Assembly (NCBI GenBank): GCA_017524725.1
Contig: JAFXUZ010000071.1
Span: 1-58,637 of the forward strand
Origin: Clostridia bacterium
GTDB taxonomy: Bacteria > Bacillota > Clostridia > Christensenellales > Aristaeellaceae
Direction of reading: 5' to 3'
DNA: 58,637 nt
The first letter of the stretch is position 1. The number at the start of each line of letters is the position of its first letter. The position numbers and the translations under genes are program-made. This document shows positions 7,862-16,683 of the stretch, piece by piece. The notes beneath the pieces were generated by a model. That model did not search any database. It saw only the letters and a list, made by a program, of their open reading frames with translations, and was not told the DNA's origin.

Positions 7862-8263
7862 TCAAAAGCGGACCGTTTCCGGCGCCGCCGTGAAGGACGA
7901 GAAGGTCGCCTCGGCGTTTTTGAAGTAAAGCACCTGGGTGTTGTCGTCGTCCGCGCTGTACATGGCCTTCAGTGCGGGCATCTTATCCAGCATGGCTGCC
8001 TTGACCTCCCTGCGGTCGTCGTTGACAAGTTCGCCTGATACACGCACCCATTCCGGCCCCTTGCAGGCGCAGATCTCGGCCTTGGGGTTGGCGGCCAGCT
8101 GCTTCGAGACGGGCTTGACCTTCCCTGTCTGGATATACAGCCTTCCGTCATACACCAGCACCGTGCCGAAAGGCCTCACCCTGGGCTGGTCGCCCTCGAC
8201 GGTGGCCAGGTAATAGGTACCCGCTTCCTCCAGGAAACGGCTGACTTTTTCGATGTTTTCCAT
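7862..8263 (-). CDS. pyridoxamine 5'-phosphate oxidase-like flavin-binding protein
   Basis: A 133-residue single-domain protein of the split-barrel FMN-binding fold. The typical opening is present (YYLATVEGDQPRVRPFG, then YIQTGKVKPVSKQL and PKAEICA), matching the small PNPOx-like proteins that bind FMN or related cofactors as dimers. It is too short to be a true PdxH. GGAGG lies eight bases before the ATG. It sits 54 bp downstream of the histidine phosphatase gene on the same strand, so both are likely transcribed from the promoter near 9112-9141. The physiological substrate is unknown. Confidence 0.85.
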   Translation of the reverse strand: MENIEKVSRFLEEAGTYYLATVEGDQPRVRPFGTVLVYDGRLYIQTGKVKPVSKQLAANPKAEICACKGPEWVRVSGELVNDDRREVKAAMLDKMPALKAMYSADDDNTQVLYFKNAEATFSSFTAAPETVRF

Positions 8264-8317
8264 TTTGTGATCCTCCTTGTTTTATCGGTACCGCCTCTCC
8301 GGCGGCAAAAAGGCGCA

Positions 8318-9007
8318 TCAGTCCCTCTTTTTCTGGAATACGAGCCCGCGGGAGATCTCCCGGGTGTGGGCCGTATCGTTGAAGAGTTCCACCCGGGGAT
8401 GCACGTATCTGCCCCTAAGCACCGGGAATTCCAGGATAATAACGGAAGCGAACTCATAGGGCAGCACCGTGCATACATAGGGGAACGGCAGCGAAAGGAG
8501 ATGGGCCAGTACACAGGCCCCGGAGCCGCCGTGGCTGAAAACGGCCACCGTCTGCGCCCTGTCTGTTTCGCACAGGAAACGGGTGCCTTCGTGACGGTAG
8601 CCCAGGGTAAGGAGCAGTTCGTCAAACCGTACGGCGATCATATCCAGCGCATCGGCGGCCGCGTTCCCGTCGAAATAGGGATGCCTGCGCCAGTCGCTCG
8701 AAAAAAAGTCAAAATCATCCTGTGCGATCATCAGGTCGCTCAGCGTCCAGGGATGCCCCTCGCAGGGAATGCCCGGGCCGCCCCAGGTGATCTCACGCAT
8801 GTAATCCAGCGTTTCGATGCCGAGCCCCAGCCTTTCGGCCGTATATGACGCCGTCTGGCGGGCCCTGCCCATCGGGGAAGAATAGATCTTTTCGATCCCT
8901 TCCCCCGCAAGGCGCGCCGCCGCGGCGGCCGCTTGCCGCCTGCCCGTTTCGGTCAGGCAGTCCCGGTCATAGTCGGGCTCGCCATGCCGCACGAAGATGA
9001 TCCGCAT
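8318..9007 (-). CDS. histidine phosphatase family protein (phosphoglycerate mutase-like)
   Basis: A 229-residue enzyme of the histidine phosphatase superfamily. The catalytic RHGEPDYDRDCLTETG begins at residue 7, where the histidine is phosphorylated, and the second half carries FSHGGSGA with the second catalytic histidine. Intermediate IYSSPMGRARQTA is also typical. Members include cobalamin and small-molecule phosphatases and true mutases; the specific substrate is not evident. GGAGG lies seven bases before the ATG, and a good promoter lies about 105 bp upstream. First gene of a two-gene unit with the PNPOx-like protein. Confidence 0.88.
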   Translation of the reverse strand: MRIIFVRHGEPDYDRDCLTETGRRQAAAAAARLAGEGIEKIYSSPMGRARQTASYTAERLGLGIETLDYMREITWGGPGIPCEGHPWTLSDLMIAQDDFDFFSSDWRRHPYFDGNAAADALDMIAVRFDELLLTLGYRHEGTRFLCETDRAQTVAVFSHGGSGACVLAHLLSLPFPYVCTVLPYEFASVIILEFPVLRGRYVHPRVELFNDTAHTREISRGLVFQKKRD

Positions 9008-9111
9008 ACGTTATCCTCCGGCGCTGTTTTCATGATATCCAAGCCGGCCCGGCGGCACCCCGCGGGGCTCATAGACGCCGATTCGGACAGAAAAACCTTT
9101 TTCCACCGACA

Positions 9112-9141
9112 ATTGTACTTTGTGAAAGCTGTATCTGTCAA
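9112..9141 (-). promoter_or_regulatory. promoter of the histidine phosphatase / PNPOx-like unit
   Basis: Minus strand: TTGACA (9141-9136), an 18-bp spacer and TACAAT (9117-9112). It lies about 105 bp upstream of the start at 9007. Confidence 0.65.
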
Positions 9142-9167
9142 TCCTTCCGCACTGCCGGAAACGATTA

Positions 9168-9198
9168 AAAAGGGCCGGGAGACGTTCCCGGTCCTTTT
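9168..9198 (-). terminator. terminator after the PrsA-type gene
   Basis: Minus strand: a GC-rich stem of about 13 bp (with one G-T pair) and a GTCT-type loop, followed by TTTTT. It starts just downstream of the stop at 9217. Confidence 0.8.
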
Positions 9199-9216
9199 CT
9201 ATGTGATTAACAGATA

Positions 9217-10581
9217 TCAGTAGCCCATCTTATCGGGATAGCTCTTGATATCGCTGGCAGCGGTCCATTCCTCCAGGGCCGCGGCATAGGCGGCGTTCTC
9301 TTTTTCGGTGGTCAGGGTGCCGGTCAGGGAATCCCTGACGGAATCCAGAGAGACCACGCCCGCGGGGATCTCCGCCTCGTACTTGATGATGTGGATACCG
9401 TACTCGGTCACCACTTCGGCGGAGATATCGCCTACCTTTTCAAGGGCCAGGGAAGCAGCGAGGAATTCAGGAACATAGGAGGAAGTGGCGCACAGCGCGT
9501 AGCCTTTGGTCATCGCGGGGGCCCGCTTCATTCCGGGATCCTCGCCGTACTGCGCCATCAGGGCATCGAAGTCCGCGCCTTCTTTGGTCGCCAGGGCATA
9601 AACTTCGTCGGCCTTGGCCTGGATGTTGGCGGCTGCGGCTGCTTTGGCGCTGTCGTAGGAAGCGGCGGCGGCTTCAGCATCGGCATTGGCGGCGTCCAGG
9701 GCGGCCTTGGCTTCGTCAACGGCAGTCTGCAGGGCCGTCTTGTCGGCGTCTGCGGCGGCGGCATCCAGAGCGCCCTGGGCCTCGGTGAGGGCGGCGGCGG
9801 CGCTGTCAGCAGCGGCCTTCGCGGTGTTCATCGCCTCGGAAGCCGCGGATACGGCCGCAGTGTCTTCCTCGTTGAACTGGATCAGGATATGCTTGACATA
9901 GCGATATCCCTCGGGCGCGTAGTAGACGGCGGTGCCGTTATTGACAGCCGTGCCGTAGGCGGTGGGATCCGCATCATAATCGGCCTTGTTGGCGGCGGCA
10001 AGCTCGTCCAGTTTGGCCTGCAGGTCTTCGTCGGTCACGGTCACGTCCTTGTGGAGGTATTCCGTGATCTTCTCAACCAGCTTGTCTTCCTTCGCGGAGG
10101 TGAGGTAAGTATCCATGGTGCCGAATCCGTGGGCTTCGGCGTAGGCGATGGCTTCCTGGCGGAGGGCGTCGCCGGTGGCGCCGCTGGTGATATACGCGGA
10201 CTCAACATCTTCGATCAGATGATCAAACTCATGTTCCGCAGTCTCCGTGACCTGAGCCAGTTCTTCCTCGGTCAGCTTCAGTTCATCGATCTGCTCGGCC
10301 TTGTTCAGAAGGACGAACCGCTCGGTGCTGGAGGTGATCACCTGGTCGAGGAGCTCGTGCGCGTCCGGGATCTCGCTGACCAGCCCGTACTGCTGGTACA
10401 TGGCATAGTACTGCTGGGCGCTATAGACCCGGCTGGCGACATCGCTCTTGGTAAGCGTCCTGTCGCCGACCTTCAGGATGACCTGCTTGCCGTCAGCGGC
10501 CTTGTCTACGGTGTTCAGGGAGCAGCCGCTCAGGATGAGGGCCGCGGCGATCAAAAGGGCGATAAGTGTCTGTTTCTTCAT
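9217..10581 (-). CDS. PrsA-type lipoprotein peptidyl-prolyl isomerase with an Ala-rich helical insertion
   Basis: A 454-residue extracytoplasmic foldase. Residues 1-20 are a lipoprotein signal with lipobox LSGC (Cys20). Residues about 35-215 form a SurA/PrsA-like helical chaperone region. The parvulin domain opens with YRYVKHILIQF (about 227-236) and resumes at GADFDALMAQYGEDPG (about 335-350), continuing to YGIHIIKYE near 402. Between strand 1 and helix 1, where parvulins have only about 15-20 residues, sits a block from about 240 to 325 made mostly of Ala, Asp and Lys, predicted to be a long helical hairpin. The start at 10581 (MKKQTL) gives the lipoprotein signal; an upstream in-frame start would spoil it. 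Own promoter and terminator. Confidence 0.88.
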   Translation of the reverse strand: MKKQTLIALLIAAALILSGCSLNTVDKAADGKQVILKVGDRTLTKSDVASRVYSAQQYYAMYQQYGLVSEIPDAHELLDQVITSSTERFVLLNKAEQIDELKLTEEELAQVTETAEHEFDHLIEDVESAYITSGATGDALRQEAIAYAEAHGFGTMDTYLTSAKEDKLVEKITEYLHKDVTVTDEDLQAKLDELAAANKADYDADPTAYGTAVNNGTAVYYAPEGYRYVKHILIQFNEEDTAAVSAASEAMNTAKAAADSAAAALTEAQGALDAAAADADKTALQTAVDEAKAALDAANADAEAAAASYDSAKAAAAANIQAKADEVYALATKEGADFDALMAQYGEDPGMKRAPAMTKGYALCATSSYVPEFLAASLALEKVGDISAEVVTEYGIHIIKYEAEIPAGVVSLDSVRDSLTGTLTTEKENAAYAAALEEWTAASDIKSYPDKMGY

Positions 10582-10622
10582 TAAGTGGACATCTCCAATC
10601 TGTTTACTATGCGACTTTGACA

Positions 10623-10651
10623 ATTATACAGGAAAACTCGCTCCCGGGCAA
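10623..10651 (-). promoter_or_regulatory. promoter of the PrsA-type gene
   Basis: Minus strand: TTGCCC (10651-10646), a 17-bp spacer and TATAAT (10628-10623), about 42 bp before the start codon. Confidence 0.65.
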
Positions 10652-10686
10652 GGGTTTTTTTATGGATGCGCCTCTCTTCCGGCCGA

Positions 10687-10908
10687 TTATTTGGCATTCG
10701 GCGCCGTTTTTTTCTTTTCGAGCTTCTTATAGCTGCCGTCCTCCTGCTGCACATACACCCTGTCAAGGGTCCCCTGCAGCGAATCCCGGAATTCCTTCAG
10801 GTATTTCTGCCTCAGCTCCCATTGCTCGCGGGTCTCCTCGTTCGTGAGCCCCTCGGCCTTTTTTTTCCGGGCCAGGAAATTGATCCTGTCGATCTCGGTT
10901 TTGTCCAT
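10687..10908 (-). CDS. DUF896 family protein
   Basis: A 73-residue cytosolic protein of the DUF896 (YnzC-like) family found across Firmicutes. The family signature is visible: IDRINFLARKKKAEGLT near the start and EQWELRQKYLKEFRDSL in the middle, predicted as a two- or three-helix bundle, with a Lys-rich tail. The ATG at 10908 lies six bases after AGGAGG; a TTG two codons upstream is the alternative. It is the last gene of a minus-strand run GT2-GtrA, glycosidase, Lgt-like, DUF896. Function unknown. Confidence 0.88.
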   Translation of the reverse strand: MDKTEIDRINFLARKKKAEGLTNEETREQWELRQKYLKEFRDSLQGTLDRVYVQQEDGSYKKLEKKKTAPNAK

Positions 10909-10950
10909 CTCCAACCTCCTGTGTTTTCAGATATAGGCCCCCACGGCGCC

Positions 10951-11949
10951 TTACGTCCCTTCGGGGTCGGCCTTTGCAAGCGCGTTCCTCATCCTCAGGC
11001 CGATAACAAGCGGGCACGAAAGCAGCGCGATATAAGCCATATAAAGAAGAAGGCGCGATATGCCGGAGCGGTCGATCATGAATTCCAGCAGGATGATCAG
11101 TCCGATCACCGCCGGGACCGCCGCTGCGGCGGCCAGGGGCAGCCGGGACGGGACGCCGCGTTTTCTGAGCCTCACGGCCCAGACGCACAGGGCGTAGACC
11201 GCACAGCCCATGGCGAAAAGCTGCTGCACGCTCACAAAGGAAAAGCGCATATGCTGGTCGAACCGCAGGCTTTCCATCAGCACCTGGGAAAGTCCGAAAA
11301 CAAGGGCCCCGGTCAGGAACACGTCCCCCCGCTTCAGCCTGGGCCTGCGCCACTCCAGAAGCACGAAGATCGCAAGGGCTGTCAGGGATTCCAGCATATA
11401 GGTGGAGATACAGTCGTCATATTCGCCGTGGGTAATGAACAGTCCCCACCAGGACGTCCTTTCGTTCAGGGGCCGGGACACGCCGAAATCCTCCAGGCGG
11501 CCTTCGCCCAGCCGCTCCGCGGCGATAAACAAAAGCAGGGCGCAGGCTGCGGCGTCAAGCAGCGCCCGCCTGTCCTCCTTCAGGATCCCGGCGCACAAAA
11601 GCGCTGCCAGGACGCCGCCCAGGAGGGCGCCGAACATGCTGAATCCCCCAAGGGTAGCCCCGAAAACGTCCGCAAAGTATTCATCCCAGCCGACGCTCCC
11701 GTCGAATAGCTCCTCGAACACCCGCATCCGTGCGTCGAACAGGCAGTACAAAAGGCGGCTGAGGATCAGAGCCATGGGCAGCGCCAGGACGCCGTACAGG
11801 GCCGCCGTCCCTTTTTTCATTTTTCCGCGGCTGTGGAACATGACCGCCAGCAGACACAGAACCGCACCGAAGAAGCAGTACAGCCCCCAGGCATAGACCC
11901 TGACCCCGAGGAACACGGTCTGCGGAGCGTCTTCAGCCAAGGCAAACAT
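10951..11949 (-). CDS. Lgt-like (prolipoprotein diacylglyceryl transferase family) membrane protein
   Basis: A 332-residue polytopic membrane protein with about seven hydrophobic segments. The order of motifs follows Lgt: VRVYAWGLYCFFGAV at the N-terminus, GGFSMFGALLGG in place of the family GG-x-Y/F-GGLIGG, AERLGEGRLEDFG in place of GRxGNFxNxExxG, YMLESLTALAIF in place of YESxxN, and MESLRFDQHM with VSVQQLF near the C-terminus. The essential-region Asn and the arginine of the GRFxIEFFR-type motif are not seen. It could be a divergent Lgt or a paralogue with another lipid-linked role. It lies 12 bp after the glycosidase gene. GGAGG precedes the ATG. Confidence 0.7.
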   Translation of the reverse strand: MFALAEDAPQTVFLGVRVYAWGLYCFFGAVLCLLAVMFHSRGKMKKGTAALYGVLALPMALILSRLLYCLFDARMRVFEELFDGSVGWDEYFADVFGATLGGFSMFGALLGGVLAALLCAGILKEDRRALLDAAACALLLFIAAERLGEGRLEDFGVSRPLNERTSWWGLFITHGEYDDCISTYMLESLTALAIFVLLEWRRPRLKRGDVFLTGALVFGLSQVLMESLRFDQHMRFSFVSVQQLFAMGCAVYALCVWAVRLRKRGVPSRLPLAAAAAVPAVIGLIILLEFMIDRSGISRLLLYMAYIALLSCPLVIGLRMRNALAKADPEGT

Positions 11950-11961
11950 GCTTTTGCCTCC

Positions 11962-12882
11962 TTACTCGGCTTCTCTGGCCGAAGCAAAATAAATGATATC
12001 GCTCTGGGAACGCTCCGAAGAGGGAGTGCGGTCCATATAGAAATCGCCGTGGAAGATCAGCGTGGCGCTGTTTCCGCCGTCCAGGTTAAAGGCCTCGATG
12101 CAGCCCAGGTCAAACATGAAATCTGCCAGTTCCTGGTGGGTCACGCCGTCGCTGGAAGAGCTGCGGCCCTCCGCCACCACCATTACATAGCTCAAATCCC
12201 CCATCTGTCCGATGGCCGCCCTGGGCTCCCTGCCGTTGGGATTGTAGCCGTATTCCGTGTCCATCCGCATGCGCATCCCGTTTTTGACCAGGACCGGGCC
12301 GAAGGTGAAGGCGTCCATGATGGTGCCGCCCTCGTCCAGGTAACGTTCCAGCTCCGCCTTGCCGTCAGCCCCGCACTTGACAAAGGTATGAAAATTGCCC
12401 TCCATGTCGATGATCAGCAGGTCCTTCTTTTTGTTGGTCTTCTGGCGGATCTTCTGGCCCTGGCGGTATTCAAAGGTGGTTTTGTTGGGATCGTTGGAAA
12501 AATAATCGCCGTTGATGGCCGCGACGGCGTTCTTGCTTTCCGCCATTGACGAAGGCCTTGCCACCTTGGTGGACGAAAGCTTGCCCGCCGTGGCGGTGCG
12601 CAGCTGGCTGGGATGGGCGATATCGGCATAAATGATCCGCCAGATCACCCCGTCCTCCTCGCGGGTCTCCACACGCACGGTGATGGTATCGTCACGGTAG
12701 CCGTCCTCGGTCCAGCCGTCGGGGTCAGGCACAGATCCCGCGGAAAAATCCACCGGCAGGGCCTTCGCTTCCGCTGTTTCCGCTTCCTCCGCCAGGGACG
12801 AGGCCGAGCAGAGGATGAAGGGCAGGCACAGGCACATCAGCACGCACACCGCGGTCAGAAAGATACGAACGCTTTTTTTCAT
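11962..12882 (-). CDS. exported phosphodiester glycosidase (NAGPA domain) protein
   Basis: A 306-residue exported protein. After a signal peptide (residues 1 to about 31) it contains the domain shared with N-acetylglucosamine-1-phosphodiester alpha-N-acetylglucosaminidase, found in Firmicutes envelope proteins. Recognisable pieces are AAINGDYFS (about residue 120), FTFGPVLVKNG, PRAAIGQ, and FNLDGGNSATLIF followed by RSQSDIIYF near the C-terminus. Such domains act on sugar phosphodiesters, possibly teichoic acid or exopolysaccharide linkages. The gene lies between GT2-GtrA (26 bp) and the Lgt-like gene (12 bp), in line with an envelope-glycan operon. Exact substrate unknown. Confidence 0.85.
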   Translation of the reverse strand: MKKSVRIFLTAVCVLMCLCLPFILCSASSLAEEAETAEAKALPVDFSAGSVPDPDGWTEDGYRDDTITVRVETREEDGVIWRIIYADIAHPSQLRTATAGKLSSTKVARPSSMAESKNAVAAINGDYFSNDPNKTTFEYRQGQKIRQKTNKKKDLLIIDMEGNFHTFVKCGADGKAELERYLDEGGTIMDAFTFGPVLVKNGMRMRMDTEYGYNPNGREPRAAIGQMGDLSYVMVVAEGRSSSSDGVTHQELADFMFDLGCIEAFNLDGGNSATLIFHGDFYMDRTPSSERSQSDIIYFASAREAE

Positions 12883-12908
12883 GGATCTGTCTTCCTTTCA
12901 CGCATTTC

Positions 12909-14021
12909 TCAGGTCCGGGCTTTTTTGAACACCCAGCCCTGCTGGAAACGGTAATTAACAAAGTACATCGCCACGTCGATAACGACCTTGAGAAGGATGT
13001 GCAGGAAGGCCGTATTGACGAAGTGGTCCAGGAACCCGAAGAGGAGCGTGGTCACGACAAGGGAGCACACGCACAGTATGGCGTAGCGCTTCACGGCGGT
13101 GCGGTCCCTGCCGGCCCTGAACACGAAATTACGGTTCAGCAGGTAATTGACCGGCGCCGAGCAGAGCCTTGCGATGGGAGCCGCCACCAGGGCCCGGAAC
13201 CTGAAGGGGATCCCCAAAAAAAGGATGGTGTCCTCCGCACGCCCTGAAAAGATCCAGAACATGGTCAGGCTCAGCACCGCGTAATCCACCAGGAAGGATA
13301 TGATGCTTGCCGCGCCGTAGCGGAAGAAATTGCCCAGGATCAGCTTATATATCCGCCAGGAATCCCGGATGGGATGGAAATGCGTCCCCTTGTTCTCGTC
13401 ATGGTAAATGGTATGGATCCCCACCGGGGTCATGGGGATCTTCCTTGTGGCGCACACGATCAGCTGGTTCATTTCATACTCGAACCGGTCGCCGGTCACC
13501 TCCAGCATCATCGGGATCATTTCCCTCCGGAAAGCCCTTAGGCCGGTCTGGGTATCCGGGAGGGACGGACCGTACAGGACGCGGAACACTGCCGACGTGA
13601 TGCGGTTCCCTACCCTGGACTTGGGGGGCACCTGGACGCTGTTTTTTGAAAAATCCCGGCTGCCCAGGAGCAATTCGTCCGCGCCGTCCTTTAAAAGCGC
13701 GCACAGGTTCAGCGTATCCTCCACGGTGTGCTGCCCGTCGGAATCGGCGGTGACCACCCCGCGGAAGGCGGTATGATCCCATATCCACCGAAATCCCGTT
13801 CGCAGGGCACGGCCCTTGCCGTGGTTGACGTCGTGATGCTCCACATGGCACCTGTCTTTTCGGGCCAGACGGTCAAAGATCGGCTGGTATTCCTGCGCTG
13901 AACCGTCGTCCACCACCAGGACGCACCCGAAGCCCGCTTCCAGCAGGCTGTCCGCGTAGGTCACCAGGCGTTCGTCCGGCGACAGGGACGGGATCAGCAC
14001 GCAGCATTCCTTTTTGTCCAT
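12909..14021 (-). CDS. GT2 glycosyltransferase fused to a GtrA-like membrane domain
   Basis: A 370-residue fusion. Residues 1 to about 225 are a GT-A fold glycosyltransferase of the dolichol/undecaprenyl-phosphate sugar synthase type, with VLVVDDGSAQ, NHGKGRALRTGFRW and VTADSDGQH (the DxD-like metal site). Residues about 235-368 are GtrA-like with four membrane helices, starting FFRYGAASIISFLVDY and ending NYRFQQGWVF. The pairing suggests synthesis and flipping of a polyprenyl-phosphate sugar, here in one chain. It begins the run leading to the phosphodiester glycosidase, Lgt-like and DUF896 genes. GGAAGGA precedes the ATG. Confidence 0.88.
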   Translation of the reverse strand: MDKKECCVLIPSLSPDERLVTYADSLLEAGFGCVLVVDDGSAQEYQPIFDRLARKDRCHVEHHDVNHGKGRALRTGFRWIWDHTAFRGVVTADSDGQHTVEDTLNLCALLKDGADELLLGSRDFSKNSVQVPPKSRVGNRITSAVFRVLYGPSLPDTQTGLRAFRREMIPMMLEVTGDRFEYEMNQLIVCATRKIPMTPVGIHTIYHDENKGTHFHPIRDSWRIYKLILGNFFRYGAASIISFLVDYAVLSLTMFWIFSGRAEDTILFLGIPFRFRALVAAPIARLCSAPVNYLLNRNFVFRAGRDRTAVKRYAILCVCSLVVTTLLFGFLDHFVNTAFLHILLKVVIDVAMYFVNYRFQQGWVFKKART

Positions 14022-14218
14022 ATTGTTTTTCCTTCCAGGTCAAGTTTTTCACCGGCTCGGCGTATCCGGGCGCTCCGTGGCCGCCTTCAGGCTGTCCGGC
14101 CATGTGCATTCCGCCGCCACGTTCCCGTTCCCTGCCCCCGGAGGGGTGACGCCCCCGGGAAAAAGCCATCCGCAAACACCCTGCCATATCCATTCATGCA
14201 ACGGGGGCGGCACGGGTT

Positions 14219-15448
14219 TTATTCCCCGTCCTGCGGGCCTGTCAGCGCCTTCAGTACCTCCACCACGGCGCGCATCTCCTCCACGCTGGCATATTCGTAC
14301 ACCCCGTGGCAGTTGCGCCCGCCGGTCCCCAGGTTGGGGCAGGGCAGGCCCATAAAGGTGAGGCGGCTGCCGTCGGTCCCGCCCCGTACGGGATGGGACA
14401 CAGGCTCCATGCCCGCCCGGCGGATCGCCCGGCAGGCCCGTTCGGACACCTCGGGCATGTCCTTCAGGATCTCCGCCATATTAAAGTAGGAATCCCGGAT
14501 CTCTATCTCCACGGTGCCGGCGGGATATTTCCCGTTCAGGTATTCCGCGGCGCGGCGGGCGAACGCCTTGCGTTTTTCGAACTTCTCCCGGTCGTGGTCC
14601 CGGATGATGTAGCGCAGGACCGCGTGGTCCACGCTGCCTGTCATATCGCACAGGTGGTAAAACCCTTCCCTGCCTTCGGTATGCTCCGGCGTCTCGGCCT
14701 CCGGAAGCAGCGAATCGTATTCCATGGCCACCCTGGCGGCGTTCACCATTTTGTCCTTGGCGCTCCCGGGATGGATGGAAAGTCCCTTCACCCTGACCGA
14801 AAGGGAAGCGGCGTTGAATGTCTCCACCTCGATCTCATTGGCCTCCCCGCCGTCCACGGTGTAGGCGTAAGAAGCGCCAAAGGCACCGACGTCAAAAAAG
14901 TCCGCCCCGCAGCCGATCTCTTCGTCGCATGTAAAACCCACGGCGATCCGCGAATGCTTTTCCCCGGGATGCTCACGGTAGTATTCCATCAGCGCCATGA
15001 TCTCGGCGACGCCGGCTTTGTCGTCGGCGCCAAGGCAGGTGGTGCCGTCGGTGACGATCAAATGATGTCCGCGGACCTTCTTCAGACTGTCAAAGTCCTC
15101 CTCCCGCATCACGATGCCCTTTTCGGCGTTCAGGATGATATCCCCGCCTTCGTAAAGCAGCTTGCGGGCTTTCAGGGGGGCGGCCGGCACGCAGTTGACC
15201 GTGTCCATATGGGCGATCAGCCCCAGGCATTTTTTGTTTTCCATTCCGGCCGTGGCGGGCAGGATGCCGTACACATAACAGCGGTCCGAAAGCCGCACGT
15301 CCTCAAGGCCCAGCTCCTTCATTTCCTTTTCCAGGAGCCGCGCCAGGTCGAACTGGCAGTCCGTGGAGGGATTGGTCTTCCCGGAGTCCTCGTCCGAGGC
15401 AGTCAGGATGTTCGCGTATCTGAGGAACCGGTCTTCTACGTTTTCCAT
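14219..15448 (-). CDS. pepT: peptidase T (tripeptide aminopeptidase)
   Basis: A 409-residue cytosolic di-zinc M20B aminopeptidase that removes N-terminal residues from tripeptides. Metal ligands are visible in order: HMDTV near residue 80, GADDKAG near 140, DEEIG near 175 and NCHGVYE near the C-terminus. The dimerisation-domain marker GLSIHPGSAKDKMVNA is present. Length matches PepT (about 405-410). AAAGGAG lies seven bases before the ATG. It is 72 bp downstream of ruvB on the same strand and may end that operon. The upstream side of the GT2-GtrA gene (14022-14218) holds no recognisable gene. Confidence 0.95.
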   Translation of the reverse strand: MENVEDRFLRYANILTASDEDSGKTNPSTDCQFDLARLLEKEMKELGLEDVRLSDRCYVYGILPATAGMENKKCLGLIAHMDTVNCVPAAPLKARKLLYEGGDIILNAEKGIVMREEDFDSLKKVRGHHLIVTDGTTCLGADDKAGVAEIMALMEYYREHPGEKHSRIAVGFTCDEEIGCGADFFDVGAFGASYAYTVDGGEANEIEVETFNAASLSVRVKGLSIHPGSAKDKMVNAARVAMEYDSLLPEAETPEHTEGREGFYHLCDMTGSVDHAVLRYIIRDHDREKFEKRKAFARRAAEYLNGKYPAGTVEIEIRDSYFNMAEILKDMPEVSERACRAIRRAGMEPVSHPVRGGTDGSRLTFMGLPCPNLGTGGRNCHGVYEYASVEEMRAVVEVLKALTGPQDGE

Positions 15449-15520
15449 TTTTTATCTCCTTTCAGCTCATGGCGTGCCTGCGGACCTCCCCAATGAAAAA
15501 GGGGGTCCGCCGATCCCGCG

Positions 15521-16567
15521 TCAGATCAGGCTGGTCTGTTCGCATCCGGGCCCGCCGGCCTCCTCGGGAGGCGGGGTCAGGCCCAGGTGCCGGTAGCCCT
15601 GGGGCGTGGCCACCCGTCCGGAACGGGTGCGCATGATCAGTCCCTGCTGCATCAGGAAGGGCTCGTACACGTCCTCGATGGTGCCCGGGTCCTCGTTGAC
15701 CGCCGCGGCAAGGGTGTCCAGGCCCACGGGACGGCCGGCAAAAACCGACGTAAGCACCCGCAGGATCTCCCGGTCCATCCGGTCCAGGCCCATTTCGTCC
15801 ACCTCCATCAGGTCGATCCCCTGCCGGGCGCTGTCCTGCGTGATCACGCCGCCGCTATTCAGCTGGGCGTAATCCCGCACCCTCTTGAGCATCCGGTTGG
15901 CGATGCGGGGCGTGCCCCGGGACCGCCTGGCGATCTCCATCAGCCCTTCTTCCTCATACCTCACCCCCAGGATCCCGGCGGACCGGGATACGATCCGCCC
16001 CAGTTCCTCCGGGGTGTAGAGCTCCAGGGTGTAAATGATCCCGAACCGGTCCCTGAGGGGATGGGACAGCATGCCCTGGCGGGTGGTGGCCCCGATCAGG
16101 GTAAAGCGCGGCAGGTCCACCCGCATGGATCGGGCCATGGGGCCCTTGCCGATCATGATATCCAGCACATGATCCTCCATGGCGGGATACAGGATCTCCT
16201 CCACAGTGCGTGGGAGGCGGTGGATCTCATCGATGAAGAGCACGTCCCCCTTGTCCATATTTGTCAGGATGGATGCCAGGTCCCCGGGGCGGGTTATGGC
16301 CGGACCGGAAGTGATGCGGATATTCTGCCCCATCTCAGAGGCGACGATCTCCGCCATGGTGGTCTTGCCAAGACCCGGCGGGCCCGACAGAAGGATATGG
16401 TCCAGGGGCTCGTGCCGCTGCAGGGCCGCCTCGATATACATCTGAAGGCTGCGGCGCATTTTTTCCTGTCCCACGTATTCCCGAAGGGTCCGGGGGCGGA
16501 GGCTGGTTTCGTTTTCCGCGTCCTCAGGGCGCAGCTGCGCGCTGAGCAGCCTGTCTGTTTCGTTCAT
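15521..16567 (-). CDS. ruvB: Holliday junction branch migration ATPase RuvB
   Basis: A 348-residue AAA+ motor that drives branch migration at Holliday junctions together with RuvA. Visible features: [15 protein letters not shown] at the N-terminus, Walker [11 protein letters not shown], Walker B FIDEIHRL, sensor region [10 protein letters not shown], arginine-finger area RDRFGI, and a C-terminal winged helix ending in TPQGYRHLG. Length is normal, with a short Pro/Gly tail. AGGAG precedes the ATG. Gene order on the minus strand is ruvC, ruvA, ruvB, with 66- and 116-bp gaps. Confidence 0.98.
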   Translation of the reverse strand: MNETDRLLSAQLRPEDAENETSLRPRTLREYVGQEKMRRSLQMYIEAALQRHEPLDHILLSGPPGLGKTTMAEIVASEMGQNIRITSGPAITRPGDLASILTNMDKGDVLFIDEIHRLPRTVEEILYPAMEDHVLDIMIGKGPMARSMRVDLPRFTLIGATTRQGMLSHPLRDRFGIIYTLELYTPEELGRIVSRSAGILGVRYEEEGLMEIARRSRGTPRIANRMLKRVRDYAQLNSGGVITQDSARQGIDLMEVDEMGLDRMDREILRVLTSVFAGRPVGLDTLAAAVNEDPGTIEDVYEPFLMQQGLIMRTRSGRVATPQGYRHLGLTPPPEEAGGPGCEQTSLI

Positions 16568-16683
16568 CTTTTTTCTCCTGATAAGGGCGTCGGGTTTGAA
16601 AAAAGCGTGTTTTCCAAATGTCTGATACTGTTCAAATCGAAATGATCAATTTGAAGCGCCTCGCGCCGCAAGTTCCGGGACCG

